DNA from: a virus
Virus record (IMG/VR): IMGVR_UViG_3300022851_000057
Coordinates: 1-34,203 of that record
Length of the DNA stretch: 34,203 bases
Strand: one strand, 5' to 3'
Shown here: positions 1 through 9,100 of the stretch, one piece after another
Position numbering within the stretch: position 1 is the first letter of the stretch
Layout: each line of letters starts with the position of its first letter
Made by a program: the position numbers and the translations under genes
The notes under the pieces: generated by a model
What the model was told of the DNA's origin: nothing
The model's input: only the letters and a program-made list of their open reading frames with translations
Databases searched by the model: none

Positions 1-219
1 ACGGGGCAACGCTCGGAGACGAGGTAACGCTCGGTGAGGGGGTAAAGCTTGGAGACAAGGTAACGCTCGGTGACGGGGTAACGCTCGGTGACAAGGTAAC
101 GCTCGGAGATTGGGTAACGCTCGGAAAGTGGCTAACGCTCGGAGACGATGTAACGCTCGGAGACAAGGTAACGCTCGGTGACAAGGTAACGCTCGGTGAG
201 GGGGTAACGCTCGGTGAAG
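1..219 (+). repeat. 18-base tandem repeat array, left end
   Basis: This stretch holds about 12 units of an 18-base repeat (consensus gtaacgctcggtgacaag) and is the continuation of the array at 33445-34203. Units differ mostly at the aspartate/glutamate codon and the variable sixth codon, while the T-L-G codons are nearly invariant even at synonymous positions. The array is coding, in frame +3, so it is a protein repeat and not an intergenic satellite. Confidence 0.95.
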
Positions 220-440
220 GATGCACTTACGCAAGAGATATAGGCATACAGTCAGAATACAGACACGTTTTAGCAATAATAAAAGGTGAGATTAAATTTA
301 TCGGCGGTTGTCACTCGCTCAGCTTTGCAGAGGCCCGCGCTTACTGGAGTGGTAAACCAGATCGGGCTGAAACTTTGTTGGCAGTTGATTTTGCCGAAAA
401 ACTTGCAGCTTTAATTCCGGAAACAAAGGGACTTTTATGA
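3..440 (+). CDS. C-terminal part of hexapeptide-repeat (left-handed beta-helix) protein
   Basis: The window opens inside this gene. About 12 hexapeptide units of the form V-T-L-G-D-x are followed by a non-repeat C-terminal domain of about 70 residues (CTYARDIGIQSEYRHVLAII, then an IGGCHSLSFAEARAYW stretch), ending in TGA at 438-440. The L-G-x-x-V-T spacing fits the [LIV]-G-x4 hexapeptide rule of left-handed beta-helices, known from acyltransferases and some phage proteins. The 5' part is the gene starting at 33367. Joining the window ends through the shared 8 bases acggggca keeps the frame and would give about 422 residues. The C-terminal domain recalls a family of phage proteins with a G-C-x-x-x-(T/S)-x-x-E-A-x-x-(H/Y)-W motif. 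No transferase active site is visible, so a structural or surface role is as likely as catalysis. Confidence 0.8.
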   Translation, partial: GATLGDEVTLGEGVKLGDKVTLGDGVTLGDKVTLGDWVTLGKWLTLGDDVTLGDKVTLGDKVTLGEGVTLGEGCTYARDIGIQSEYRHVLAIIKGEIKFIGGCHSLSFAEARAYWSGKPDRAETLLAVDFAEKLAALIPETKGLL

Positions 441-598
441 TTAAGCGCTGGCTGGAAAGACGATCAAGAATCATCAGCGACAAGCCGCACAAGATGCAGT
501 CGCTGATTGACAATAAATACCTGGAGCAGCACTTGCTGCCGCGGGACTCATATAACAGGCTCAGCGAAGTACCGCGGCCTAAAATAGTATGGAGATAA
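437..598 (+). CDS. Small basic hypothetical protein (53 aa)
   Basis: The start codon overlaps the stop of the beta-helix gene (ATGA), with an AGGGA-type ribosome site in the preceding codons. The product starts MIKRWLERRSRIISDKP and ends KIVWR. It is rich in Arg and Lys with an amphipathic N-terminal helix and has no membrane segment. It is the first of a chain of small plus-strand genes that overlap or nearly abut, typical of a phage early operon. I do not recognise the family. Translational coupling to the beta-helix gene is inferred from the overlap. Confidence 0.6.
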   Translation: MIKRWLERRSRIISDKPHKMQSLIDNKYLEQHLLPRDSYNRLSEVPRPKIVWR

Positions 599-601
599 AT
601 T

Positions 602-877
602 ATGAAAACTGAAAAAAGGAAGATTTTTCTGCTTAGACGGATCGAGCGGAAAATCTCGTATGAGTCGTTATCCTTTTACAATTGGTCAATAGACGATGCT
701 AATTACATCCTCTTGGCTGAATCAGAGGTTGAATTTACATACGATGACTCACCAAAAGCAGAGACGAATCACAGATTGGCCGCTCTTACCAAAGCCCGTG
801 AAGATGCAGAAGCAGCGCTTACTGACATTGACAAGCAGCTTATCGAGATAAGGGGGGCATGTGAACCACTACGTTGA
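602..877 (+). CDS. Hypothetical protein with C-terminal coiled coil (91 aa)
   Basis: The start lies three bases after the preceding stop, with a GGAG ribosome site just upstream. The N-terminal half is mixed and rather basic (MKTEKRKIFLLRRIERK). The C-terminal third (about residues 57-84: alternating Ala, Leu, Glu and Lys with a TKAREDAEAALTDIDKQLIE pattern) is a predicted amphipathic helix or coiled coil. Its 3' end overlaps the next gene by 17 bases. No known domain is recognised. It lies in a run of small phage genes and is probably a host-takeover or DNA-metabolism accessory protein, but this is only context. Confidence 0.65.
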   Translation: MKTEKRKIFLLRRIERKISYESLSFYNWSIDDANYILLAESEVEFTYDDSPKAETNHRLAALTKAREDAEAALTDIDKQLIEIRGACEPLR

Positions 878-1073
878 CATAGTATTCTGCGGCATCCCGC
901 TCAGGTGTGAGTGGGAATACACGCAAGGCACTGGTGACGGGATTACCGAGCCGATTGAACCGGCTGAATTTTGCGTAGTTTCTGCCACCACTTTCACCGG
1001 CGAGGACGTGCTGTGGCATTTTACAGAAGCGGCTCAAATAAGCATTGAGGAAATTGCACGGGATTTACTATGA
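861..1073 (+). CDS. Conserved-type small phage protein, GTG start (70 aa)
   Basis: The gene starts with GTG after an AGGGGGG ribosome site at 851-857, inside the end of the upstream gene. The product begins MNHYVDIVFCGIPLRCEWEY and contains a G-D-G-I-T-E-P-I-E-P-A-E segment, resembling small proteins annotated as hypothetical in many phages of Gram-negative hosts (y-x-x-GDGxxEPxEPAE pattern, from memory). The C-terminus is acidic and helical. The stop overlaps the next start as ATGA. Function is unknown. Confidence 0.7.
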   Translation: MNHYVDIVFCGIPLRCEWEYTQGTGDGITEPIEPAEFCVVSATTFTGEDVLWHFTEAAQISIEEIARDLL

Positions 1074-1222
1074 ACCAAAGCCAAATAATCCGCGACGCAC
1101 TTGGCGCACTACGTCCGGCGAATACTTTCAGCGTGCCGACTGACAACCCTTACAGCACTAAAGTGTTGATGCTGGAATCAAGGTTAAGACGTGGCACCGT
1201 TCTGGAATGGTTTTCATTATGA
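1070..1222 (+). CDS. Small hypothetical protein (50 aa)
   Basis: The start codon overlaps the previous stop (ATGA at 1070-1073). The product begins MNQSQIIRDALGALRPANTF and ends RGTVLEWFSL. It has an N-terminal helical segment followed by a Pro-rich link and a basic stretch (LESRLRRG). It is flanked tightly on both sides by overlapping genes, which supports translation, but the family is not recognised. Confidence 0.55.
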   Translation: MNQSQIIRDALGALRPANTFSVPTDNPYSTKVLMLESRLRRGTVLEWFSL

Positions 1223-1232
1223 GGGTGGAGTG

Positions 1233-1442
1233 ATGATAAGTATAAACGACGATTTAAAAGTGGAGACATACCCACTTCCAACAGGCGGCATGTCCGTAGG
1301 TGTGCTGCCAAAGGGCGTAACGATAACCCACGTGCCGACCGGAATAAGCGCGTCGTGTGATTTTTACAGACATCAGTTTGAAAACAAAAACGCAGCACTG
1401 GCGAGCCTGAGATTTATCTTATCGGAAAAGGGGTTCATATGA
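1233..1442 (+). CDS. Release-factor-like mini-protein with GGM in place of GGQ (69 aa)
   Basis: The ATG at 1233 is chosen because a GGTGGAG ribosome site sits just upstream; a more distal in-frame ATG at 1191 would overlap the preceding gene. Residues 16-57 match the catalytic domain signature of class I peptide chain release factors: a glycine pair at the GGQ position (18-19), then exactly eleven residues, then T-H-V-P-T-G (32-37), then a basic R-H-Q-x-x-N-K-N-A-A-L stretch (46-56) corresponding to RSQHxNKxxAL. The glutamine of GGQ, essential for peptidyl-tRNA hydrolysis, is methionine here. The codon-recognition domains of a full release factor are absent. Small RF-like proteins of this kind are known from phages, but their role is unclear. 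A role at the ribosome is inferred; hydrolysis looks unlikely without Gln. Confidence 0.75.
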   Translation: MISINDDLKVETYPLPTGGMSVGVLPKGVTITHVPTGISASCDFYRHQFENKNAALASLRFILSEKGFI

Positions 1443-1642
1443 GAAAAGTAATGGTAAGCACGGTCAAGCAGCTTGCTGAAGGGACATTGGAGTACAAAGA
1501 AAAAGGAGAGGCTACTTTCCTTCAATTCGGCGTTAGTTACGACCTTTATAGCGGCGGGGCAGCACACTACTCTACAGCAATTATCCAATGGCCGGACGGT
1601 CTGGTAGAGAACGTTTTTCTCCAAAACATTAGATTTATATAA
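1439..1642 (+). CDS. Hypothetical protein, last gene of plus-strand operon (67 aa)
   Basis: The start overlaps the RF-like gene stop (ATGA). The product (MRKVMVSTVKQLAEGTLEY..., ending ENVFLQNIRFI) is predicted to be a small beta-rich protein with a Y-S-G-G-A-A-H-Y-S-T-A segment. No known family is recognised. It ends 44 bases before the convergent lysis gene, so the plus-strand early transcript meets the late minus transcript here. No clear terminator hairpin is seen in 1643-1686; only a weak GTCC/GGAC stem at about 1655. Confidence 0.6.
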   Translation: MRKVMVSTVKQLAEGTLEYKEKGEATFLQFGVSYDLYSGGAAHYSTAIIQWPDGLVENVFLQNIRFI

Positions 1643-1686
1643 TTGGCAAAAACCGTCCCATCAGGACATAGCCCGGCTAAAAGTGG

Positions 1687-2160
1687 TTATTTTACAAACA
1701 GCGCGTAGTCAGTCAGAAATTTCTGCACAGTGCCTTTCCCCAATGGCGTGTTGTAGTGCGCCTTCCAGTATTCAGCAAGCCCCTGTAGGTCATCCGCGGC
1801 GGGCATAGGCTGCGGCTTTGGATAGTACACAAGCCGCGCAATAATCACCTGCAATGCCAGGTTAGTGACCAGTTGTTCTTCAATGCTTTGCTGCGTCATG
1901 TAGCGCGCAATAAAATCAACAAATGCTTTTCTACGTTTGACATAATTCTCAAGCAAGCTGTGCGCCGTGGCGGGCTCAATCTGGAATATCCCGCAAGCTG
2001 GACCGCCCACTTGCTTAATGTACTTGCCGCCCAAAGACTCATGCGCCCAAGTCATCATCATAAGGTTTTCAGACGCCGCTGAAGGCTTGCAAGGCGTTGC
2101 CGCGCCCATCGCCTCAAGTATCGGTCTAATCAGATTGACGCGAACCTGAGATGCTATCAC
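1687..2160 (-). CDS. Putative endolysin, lytic transglycosylase-like (157 aa)
   Basis: This is the last gene of the late operon and probably degrades host peptidoglycan at lysis. The core motif A-H-E-S-L-G-G-K-Y (Glu41) followed by G-x-x-x-G-I-F-Q-I-E-P-A-T (about 53-65) matches the E-S-x-G...G-(L/I)-x-Q-(I/L) signature of lysozyme-fold transglycosylases, with Glu41 as likely catalytic acid. There is no signal peptide, so export would depend on a holin, and the gene directly upstream encodes a small membrane protein. Its ATG overlaps that gene's stop by four bases. It could instead be a virion-associated lysozyme, but position beside the holin candidate at the end of the late operon favours an endolysin. 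Confidence 0.72.
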   Translation of the reverse strand: MIASQVRVNLIRPILEAMGAATPCKPSAASENLMMMTWAHESLGGKYIKQVGGPACGIFQIEPATAHSLLENYVKRRKAFVDFIARYMTQQSIEEQLVTNLALQVIIARLVYYPKPQPMPAADDLQGLAEYWKAHYNTPLGKGTVQKFLTDYALFVK

Positions 2161-2390
2161 TCGCTACCACTGATCTTATTGATCGTGCCGAGCGAGATCA
2201 AAGACAAAACGCCCAAAGTCACAAAAGCAAATATGGTTTTGATAATGGTTGACTGTGCTGACTTATACGTTTTAAGCAGCCCTCTCAAATCCTTGATGTC
2301 ATCACGCGCATCAGTGTCCTCCAGGCCTATGTCTCGGAACGCGGAACGGATTTCTTCCCTGAGTATTTCTCTGAATTTCTGTTCGTCCAT
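2157..2390 (-). CDS. Putative holin, XhlA-like single-span membrane protein (77 aa)
   Basis: The chosen start (MDEQKFREILREEIRS) has a GGTGG ribosome site and clears the upstream gene; an in-frame ATG at 2402 and a distal start at 2507 also exist, but the latter overlaps the upstream gene by about 100 bases. The order is an amphipathic N-terminal helix, a charged helical linker (about 25-45) and one membrane segment near the C-terminus (about 48-70, TIIKTIFAFVTLGVLSLISL). This resembles XhlA-type lysis proteins and class III holins. It overlaps the endolysin start by four bases. Holin function is inferred from topology and position. Confidence 0.6.
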   Translation of the reverse strand: MDEQKFREILREEIRSAFRDIGLEDTDARDDIKDLRGLLKTYKSAQSTIIKTIFAFVTLGVLSLISLGTINKISGSE

Positions 2391-2406
2391 ATTGACCACC
2401 ATTTGA

Positions 2407-2787
2407 TTAACCCAGGACCCCGACAATAGCCGCCGCAATCTCTGCGGGAGTTGTCGCAAGAGTGAAAGGAAACGCCACTGCACAGTCACCGCTGTAAGGC
2501 CCACCACGCCACCTGAAGTTGATCAACCCAGCTACATAGTCCACATCAGTTATTTCTGCTTGTGGGTGCGTAGCAGAAGGCAGATCAAGCACCCAGCCCT
2601 CGCCGGTAGATTCAACTACCAGAGGTGTGCCATCTAAAAACGCCTCAATCACTGCCACCGCTGCGGGAACGGTGAAGCCCATTGTCCACTCGAACGGCAC
2701 TGTTCCCACGCTTGTCTCGATTGTGTCGCGCACTAGATCGCCGCGATAGACATCAACACTTTGTTCGTTTGCTGTGACTGTCAACAT
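2407..2787 (-). CDS. Phage hypothetical protein between tail fibre and holin (126 aa)
   Basis: The ATG at 2787 is preferred to a TTG at 2793 because a GGAG ribosome site sits eight bases upstream of the ATG. The product (MLTVTANEQSVDVYRGD...) looks beta-rich and soluble, without membrane segment or signal peptide. A TPAEIAAAIVGVLG segment ends the protein as a short helix. The gene directly follows the tail fibre gene and precedes the lysis pair. By position it may be a tail-fibre accessory, chaperone or small tip protein, but no family is recognised. Confidence 0.65.
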   Translation of the reverse strand: MLTVTANEQSVDVYRGDLVRDTIETSVGTVPFEWTMGFTVPAAVAVIEAFLDGTPLVVESTGEGWVLDLPSATHPQAEITDVDYVAGLINFRWRGGPYSGDCAVAFPFTLATTPAEIAAAIVGVLG

Positions 2788-2789
2788 AA

Positions 2790-5108
2790 TCAAGACTCCA
2801 AGATGTTATACGTGATTGTCCATGCGATGATCATGGAGCAGTTGGCATCAGGGTCAACAGTCAGTTTAAGGTTTGTCAGATCGGTAGTGTTTGCCGCTAA
2901 CGTAAACGTCTGCGTCCCAGCAGCGAGTGCTGTGGTAATCGTCACATAACGATCTGTGTCCGACCCGTCACCAACGATTACGTCCTGCACTCCTGAGCCG
3001 CCTGTGGAGGTAATCACGCCGATGATGGACGTGATGTACGCCCTAGCGGGTAGAATTGGCTGATTCACCCCACCGATATATTGTGCTTCGTGTGTCTCCG
3101 CCCATGTGTTTGTCCAACGAGCAACAAGCCCTTCTGTTTTTCTGGGAATTCTAGTAGCACCGCTTGCTGGCATCAAAGCATGGTTGCTATTAGCGCGGTC
3201 TAGTATCTGCCCGGTGTCTGACTGGCAGTCCTCTGCGGAGAGGCTTGTGGTGATGCCGAGAGCGGTTATTATCCCGCCAGACTCCAAGTACACTAGGTCG
3301 CCAGAGGTAACATTAAGCGTCCCCGCAGAATCAATCATGTACAACACCCATGTGTTTTGGCGGCCATCACCAGAAACGCTAAGGGATACTTCCGTCCATG
3401 TATTCGCAGGGATTTGGACTAAATCTCCGGCCACAAGCGGAGCACCGTTATTTGTCGTTGAATATAACCTCACTCCGGTACCAGTGGCATTTGTAGACGG
3501 GACGTATAAACGCAGGTTAACGCGTGTACGACCCGCCATAACATTAAGCGGTAAGTGCATGCGGACAGACGATGTGCTTGTTGCAGTCATTCTTAGCGTG
3601 TTATCTACACCACCAATGCCATCTATATTGCCCGCAACAGTGGAGTTAGTTCCTGAAACGCTATCCGTCCCCGAAGAAAAATCAAAAGTCTTCGCATTCT
3701 GACTAGGCCGCGCACTAGGAGTCCCCACATCAGCTGCACTAGGGCCGCGAATTGATAGGTCTAGTGCTTCGGCAGCGGATAGAGCGCGGTTGCGTAATCG
3801 TGACTGTTGGAACTGTGCTTCTGTGCGCGTAGTGGCTGTGCCGAGGACGTAGCGGATGGCTGTGGTGGTAGCAGTGGGAAAGCTCCTGATTGATATGTTG
3901 TCGTAGGTAGTAGTGCCTACATCGCTCTGAGTAGACAGACCGAGGCCATGAGAAGTTTGCGTAGCGATAAAAACAACCTCCCTTACTCCTCCTGTTAAGC
4001 CCGATTCATTAACCAAATTATCTGCACTAGGGTTCGCAACTGAGCCAACACGAACCCTGCCAGTTGAGCCTCCCACTTTGTCAACGCTTACCTTGTATGC
4101 TTTGCCAACAATCAGCCCCGTAATCGTCTGTTTAACGCCCTGAAAGGACACGGTAGTAACTTCAATAGCGCCCGCGCTAAAAACTGCGGAGCCATCGCCC
4201 CAAACGTCCCATCCCGCTATGTCAGTGTCAAAAGTTCCGTTAGTCACCAGCTCAGTAGCAGGGTCTGGATGTACTGTAATAGTAACAGCAGTACCGACAA
4301 TCACGCCTTGACTGTAAAACGTCACGCTTCCCGCTACAGCAGTCGTCTCCCGCACTACCGAAACCAACAGCTTTCGATTGACGTTTGTAGCAGATGTCAA
4401 CGCAACAGTGGAATCATAATTCGTGCCGTTGATTTGCAGCCGAACAATGCCTGTAGTTCTCAGCGTCAATATGTAGCCGTTAGTGCCATCGTGTTTTCTG
4501 TCCAGCACAATATCAGCAGCAGGGCGCGTAGTTGGAACTACACTGTCAAACTCAATTGAGAAATTGCCGGTGCCGAAATTGTTGTTAACAGTGCTCAGTT
4601 GCTGTATCCCGCCTACTGAAGCACTAGCCGTCATAGCCACCCGCACAGCGCGGGCAAGGGGATTTGTGAACGTAGTCACTGAAGATATGTTCGCAATCAC
4701 AGCAGCAGCGGCAGCAATGGCAGACGCAGCGGCCGCATTAGCACTAATGACAGCCTCAGCCGCTTTGCTTGTAGATGTTCCCGCCTGAGTTGTCGCCGTG
4801 GTTGCACTGGCGGTTGCGGATGTGCGATCAAGGCCAGTCTGCACGCGGTCGAGACCAGTCTGCACGAGGTCAGCAGCGGTCAAGACGGCTTTGTCGGTTG
4901 CTATTCCAGCCTGAGTGGTCGCGGTAGCGGCGCCGGTATTAACTTCACCAGCAACCGTATTCGCCTGAGTAGCCCATGTGTTCTCAGCAGTTACCATTGC
5001 CGGTAAAGCCGTACCAAGCAAAGTATCCGCCCGCGCATCAAACGTTGCAGGATCAGCCGTAGTTGGCGGCGTTCCGAGAGATGGTATTATCTGCGTGATT
5101 GTGGTCAT
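2790..5108 (-). CDS. Tail fibre / receptor-binding protein with LamG-like and CBM-like domains (772 aa)
   Basis: This is probably the host-recognition protein at the tail tip. Residues 1-140 are Ala/Thr/Ser-rich and helical with an internal heptad-like duplication (VQTGLDRVQTGLDR), expected to form a trimeric shaft. Residues about 165-280 look like a LamG/concanavalin-type beta sandwich (N-F-G-T-G-N-F-S-I-E-F... L-D-R-K). Residues about 285-410 resemble a carbohydrate-binding module with an E-L-V-T-N-G-T-F-D-T-D-I-A-G-W start. A second jelly-roll-like segment follows (about 470-620), and the last 90 residues form a compact beta domain. The ribosome site GAGGAAG lies in the end of the upstream tail gene. 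No depolymerase active site is recognisable. Confidence 0.78.
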   Translation of the reverse strand: MTTITQIIPSLGTPPTTADPATFDARADTLLGTALPAMVTAENTWATQANTVAGEVNTGAATATTQAGIATDKAVLTAADLVQTGLDRVQTGLDRTSATASATTATTQAGTSTSKAAEAVISANAAAASAIAAAAAVIANISSVTTFTNPLARAVRVAMTASASVGGIQQLSTVNNNFGTGNFSIEFDSVVPTTRPAADIVLDRKHDGTNGYILTLRTTGIVRLQINGTNYDSTVALTSATNVNRKLLVSVVRETTAVAGSVTFYSQGVIVGTAVTITVHPDPATELVTNGTFDTDIAGWDVWGDGSAVFSAGAIEVTTVSFQGVKQTITGLIVGKAYKVSVDKVGGSTGRVRVGSVANPSADNLVNESGLTGGVREVVFIATQTSHGLGLSTQSDVGTTTYDNISIRSFPTATTTAIRYVLGTATTRTEAQFQQSRLRNRALSAAEALDLSIRGPSAADVGTPSARPSQNAKTFDFSSGTDSVSGTNSTVAGNIDGIGGVDNTLRMTATSTSSVRMHLPLNVMAGRTRVNLRLYVPSTNATGTGVRLYSTTNNGAPLVAGDLVQIPANTWTEVSLSVSGDGRQNTWVLYMIDSAGTLNVTSGDLVYLESGGIITALGITTSLSAEDCQSDTGQILDRANSNHALMPASGATRIPRKTEGLVARWTNTWAETHEAQYIGGVNQPILPARAYITSIIGVITSTGGSGVQDVIVGDGSDTDRYVTITTALAAGTQTFTLAANTTDLTNLKLTVDPDANCSMIIAWTITYNILES

Positions 5109-6170
5109 TTAAACTTCCTCAAGTTCCAAATTTACGATTGCTTCGCCGTGGTTTTCCACGTTGATCTCAAAGGCTTTATATATTCCGAGAATTGAGACCG
5201 ACTCAAAATAACCATCAGTTGCATCAGAAAGGCCGTACCACAAAGCTGGCACAGCGTTTAGATAATCACGCAGCCCGCGTATTTTGTTCACGTTCGCCTT
5301 TTCAGCAACTACAGTCTGCCGAGATTTTGGAACGTTACGTCTAGCTGTTAGTATAGCATTACCATCAGTATCACGGGCAATGGTAGAAAAGTTTAGAATG
5401 TCACTGGATGGGGAGTTAAGCGTAACGCCAAGGTAGACGAACGAGCCGAACACCGCAGCGCCGAGTTTTGTGCTCCCGGATGTTGCAGTCATGGTAATGG
5501 TAATAATTGAATCTGACAATGGCGGCACATCAAAAAACACCAGACTTTTTTGAGTGCTGAACTCGCCAAAGAAATAATCACTCCAAGTAACTGTCTCTCG
5601 TGTATTGAGCGAACCGCTTGCGCTGTATACTGTGCCGCCCCCTAGTACGCTTGTCACAGTGATGGCGTATGCGTTTGCAAGAATACCTTTAAGCCCGATT
5701 GAGTTTATGCGCTTGCCTGGAGTGATCACAGCAGTTAAAGACAAGCCAGAAACGGTTTGATCACTGCGTGTATAATCGAACAATCTAAACCGGTTAGTCT
5801 TGCCAACGTATTTCCACTTCGTTTCATCAGTCAGTGCATTGCCCGTGTTACCAGCGGCCAGCGACTCATACAGCGAGTGTGTCGCAAGGTCTGTCACGTA
5901 AGCGCCAAGGGCAGCAGATGACCCGCTTGCGTAAATGGGGTACACGTCACCAGCGAATGCCCAGAACGCACCCTCAACAAGCGCGTTGCCAGTGTTCGCA
6001 GCTTGCAGAGATCTCCACACATCCTGAGCCACCCCGTAAGCAGTGGCTATGCCAACCAAATCACCCACAGCGTAAGCGGTAGCGCCATCATAGGTGGCAG
6101 CTATTTCCTCCGGCACAGCAGAGCTGGTAAGGCGTGCATCAGTTATCTCAATCGGTGGAATAACTTGCAT
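5109..6170 (-). CDS. Distal tail protein with two carbohydrate-binding-like repeats (353 aa)
   Basis: The N-terminal third carries two similar segments of the form Y-D-G-A-T-A-Y-A-V-G-D-L-V...W-R-S-L-Q-A-A-N-T-G-N-A-L...F-W (about 27-72) and G-A-Y-V-T-D...Y-E-S-L-A-A-G-N-T-G-N-A-L-T-D-E-T-K-W (about 86-122), like CBM5/12-type or tail-tip modules. The remaining 230 residues are beta-rich and probably form the tail-attachment domain. It lies between the tape measure and the fibre, the usual place of distal-tail or baseplate-hub proteins. Binding host surface glycans is inferred from the modules. Coding ends directly before the fibre gene. Confidence 0.7.
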   Translation of the reverse strand: MQVIPPIEITDARLTSSAVPEEIAATYDGATAYAVGDLVGIATAYGVAQDVWRSLQAANTGNALVEGAFWAFAGDVYPIYASGSSAALGAYVTDLATHSLYESLAAGNTGNALTDETKWKYVGKTNRFRLFDYTRSDQTVSGLSLTAVITPGKRINSIGLKGILANAYAITVTSVLGGGTVYSASGSLNTRETVTWSDYFFGEFSTQKSLVFFDVPPLSDSIITITMTATSGSTKLGAAVFGSFVYLGVTLNSPSSDILNFSTIARDTDGNAILTARRNVPKSRQTVVAEKANVNKIRGLRDYLNAVPALWYGLSDATDGYFESVSILGIYKAFEINVENHGEAIVNLELEEV

Positions 6171-6171
6171 A

Positions 6172-9100
6172 TCAAACTGGCTCCGTCAATAGTGCATCGC
6201 CGTCACGAGTGACTCGCATCAGTATATCAGCCGTGCGCTTAACACTAGCAGCAATTTTCCGCATTTCCACGATCATCGAGTCGCCACCGTTGTTTGAGTT
6301 GCGCGGATCTCCAGCTGTGAGCACTTCCTCGTTTTTGTGCAACTCAGCACGGTATCCATCAAATGGCACACGGCGCAGACCGCTTGCATGAGAGCCATCA
6401 TAACCACCGATTGTAGCCGCCTTTTGCAGCATCGCATCAGCAGAGCCTTGAGATAAAGCCGCGTTGATAATTGACTGGTCTACTTGTCCAGACAACCCCC
6501 GCAACCAATGTGATATAAATAATGATCGCTGATCCTCAAGACTGACTGCTGTGTTTTTGCCATCCTCGCTTGCTGTGCCAAAAAACAGGCCATTACCCTG
6601 CCCTTTTTCGTTGTAGCCGCCAAAGTTCATGGAATCGTAATTAACGCTTAGGCCATTAGCTTTTGCCAGTGCTGTTAGCATCGCGTCATCAGCGCGGAAT
6701 ACGTTGATTATCTCCGATGCCGCGCCCTGATCTTCCCTGCGCGCAAAACCAACAGGATCGAAGCCTGAGTCAAAAGCCGGAACGTCGAACTTCCTGTCAG
6801 ATGATACGCTGGGAATATCCCGGATTAAAAAGCCGCCATTGTTTGAAAGTGTTTCTTCTTTTGCCAGCACCTTTGCCAACAGTGCAGCGCCACCAAGTGC
6901 CCAACCCCATCCGGGGATTGCAGAGAGCAAACTCATAGCCGTGGAACCTGCCGTAGCAAGTCCGCCAGTAATGCTGGATCCGATTCCTGAAAGCGTGGCC
7001 CCGATTCCGCCCGCTCCGGTTGCTGCCGTGCCTCCTATTGCAGATGACGTGATACCCGCCGCTGAAGGTGCACTTGCTGCAAAAACAGTTGATACTCCTG
7101 CTGTACCGCCGACCGCCGTACCAGCCGCAATAGTGCCGCCACCTATGCCCAGCAAAGATCCAATTTTAGATGCAGCCGTGGAAATGCCTTTATTCATTGC
7201 TGCGTCAACTGCACTACCACCTGGACTGCTTGCTCCACTGCCACCTATGCCCAGCGCTGACTTTATATTTTCTGTTAACCCACCACCAGAAAAAAGCTGC
7301 CCGATTCCCGTCGTTTTGTTAAACCCGCCCAGCCCTTGTCCTGACAGTATGCCCATCAGCCCACTTGCAAGCCACTCTGCTACCATGCGCTTAACCATCG
7401 TTTCAAATGCTTTGGCCATATCATTAAAAGCATTGCCGCCGTTCTCTGCAATCTCCAGCAGTGATGTAGTCATAAACTCATGGGTGCGCGCCCATTTTTC
7501 TTCTGCAATTCTGGCGGCTTCTTCAGCAGCTTTTGCTATTTTACCCTGAGCTGTTTCGTTATCTTTTTCGGCCTGCTTTGCAGCTTCGCCGACGTCGATC
7601 AATGCTTGTTCTTCAAGATTAAGTGCAGTAGTTGCAGCAATGATCTGCTTACCAAGATCAGAGGTTGCATCAACACCTGCTTTTTGTAGATTGTTCCTAA
7701 TGGCAAGCTCTAAGCTGCTCAGGTTCAGTGCTCCACGCTCGTTGGACAATATGCCTAGCACCTCAAATGCTTTTGCGTTCATTTCTTCTTGGGATGCAGT
7801 AGCCTCTTGAGTTTCAATTGTGAAATCAGAAAGAGAACCTGCAGCATCATCGACATTCTCAGTTAGCGAATTATATTCTTGTGTAAGTTCTGCAAGTTTT
7901 ACTTTGTTGAGATTGAGCCAGTTTTGCTGTAAGTCCAGTTTATTGCTAAGCCCAGCGACTTCTTTTGAAGATTCGCCATATATTTCATTTGCCGATGCAA
8001 GCTCTAGTAAAAGTAAACTTATTGCCTCTCTGGCAGCCCCAACATTTACTGTTGCTTGCTCTAAGTTTATACTCATGACATCAATGCGTTGAGCTGCAAA
8101 TTCTGGCCCCGACAATCTATTGGCAGCCACGTCCATTTCTAGCAGTGCTTCCGTGAGTTTGTACACGCCAAACGCGGCAATCATTGCCACACCTACCGGC
8201 CCGCCAATTAGTGCCATCGCGCCTTTTAGTGCAGTCATAGCGGTTAACGATCTGCCCATCGCGGCAGTGTGGGCAGTGCTCGCCCCTGTTGCTGCCACCT
8301 CTGCTGCCGTGAGTGCAGCCATAGCCTGAGCATTGAGATAAAATCCGGGCGTGCGTGCGGCTGCTGACCGCGCTGCAAAAAGGTCGGCATTAGCTAGTGC
8401 CAAAGTTGCTGCTGTTTTTTGTTGGTCAGCAATCATCGAAGCGTATTTTGCGGCCGAGTCTTTTATAGTTGCGGCAGTAGATTCTGCCAGAGCTACTACC
8501 ATTTTCGTGCCAATCACAAGCGCCAGCATGGTTGCTGCTGATGCAACTGCCTCAATGCTATTTTTAATTTTATTGGCGTCGGCCCATGATGCTATAAACG
8601 CCGTTGAAGCCTGCGTTGCAGCACGTAATGCTGGATTGAATGATCCACCTATCTCAATCTGTAAAGCCTCGAACGCGCTCTTGCTCGCTAATACGTCGCC
8701 GCTTAAATTATCCATATTGATTGCAGCTTGCTCTGTTGCTGTATTCGTTCCGCGCAAGGTGACGTTTAGATCACTTACAATATGAGACTGAGAAAGCAGA
8801 GAGGTGGCCGCTGTAAAAGCCTCTTGTCCGAACAAGTCCATCAACTCTGTATTATCCAGGCTCATAGTTTTCAGATGATCTAATGCGCCCACCAGCCCGA
8901 CAACGGAAGGTTGCAGTTTTTCGTTTGCTGTAGATTCCAGCCTTAAAAGCACCTGTCTTAAGGCTGTACCAGCATCTGCACCCTCACGGCCTGAAGCCGC
9001 AAGCGCTTGAATGCCTGCAACAGTTTCTTCAAAGTCCAGCCCTAAAGAATTAGCAGCAGAACCAGCGTTCCGTAATGCTTCTGTGACGGCCCCGACCTCT

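Noticed and set aside
1643-1686. Bidirectional terminator between convergent operons
   Set aside because: Only a weak 4-base stem is visible and there is no T-run next to it.
3106-3702. Plus-strand frame of 198 codons opposite the tail fibre gene
   Set aside because: It lies entirely inside the fibre gene, has low-complexity composition and no start signals.
6839-7549. Long plus-strand open frame opposite the tape measure gene
   Set aside because: It is the Ala/Pro-rich shadow of the Gly/Ala/Ser-rich tape-measure segment, without a ribosome site.
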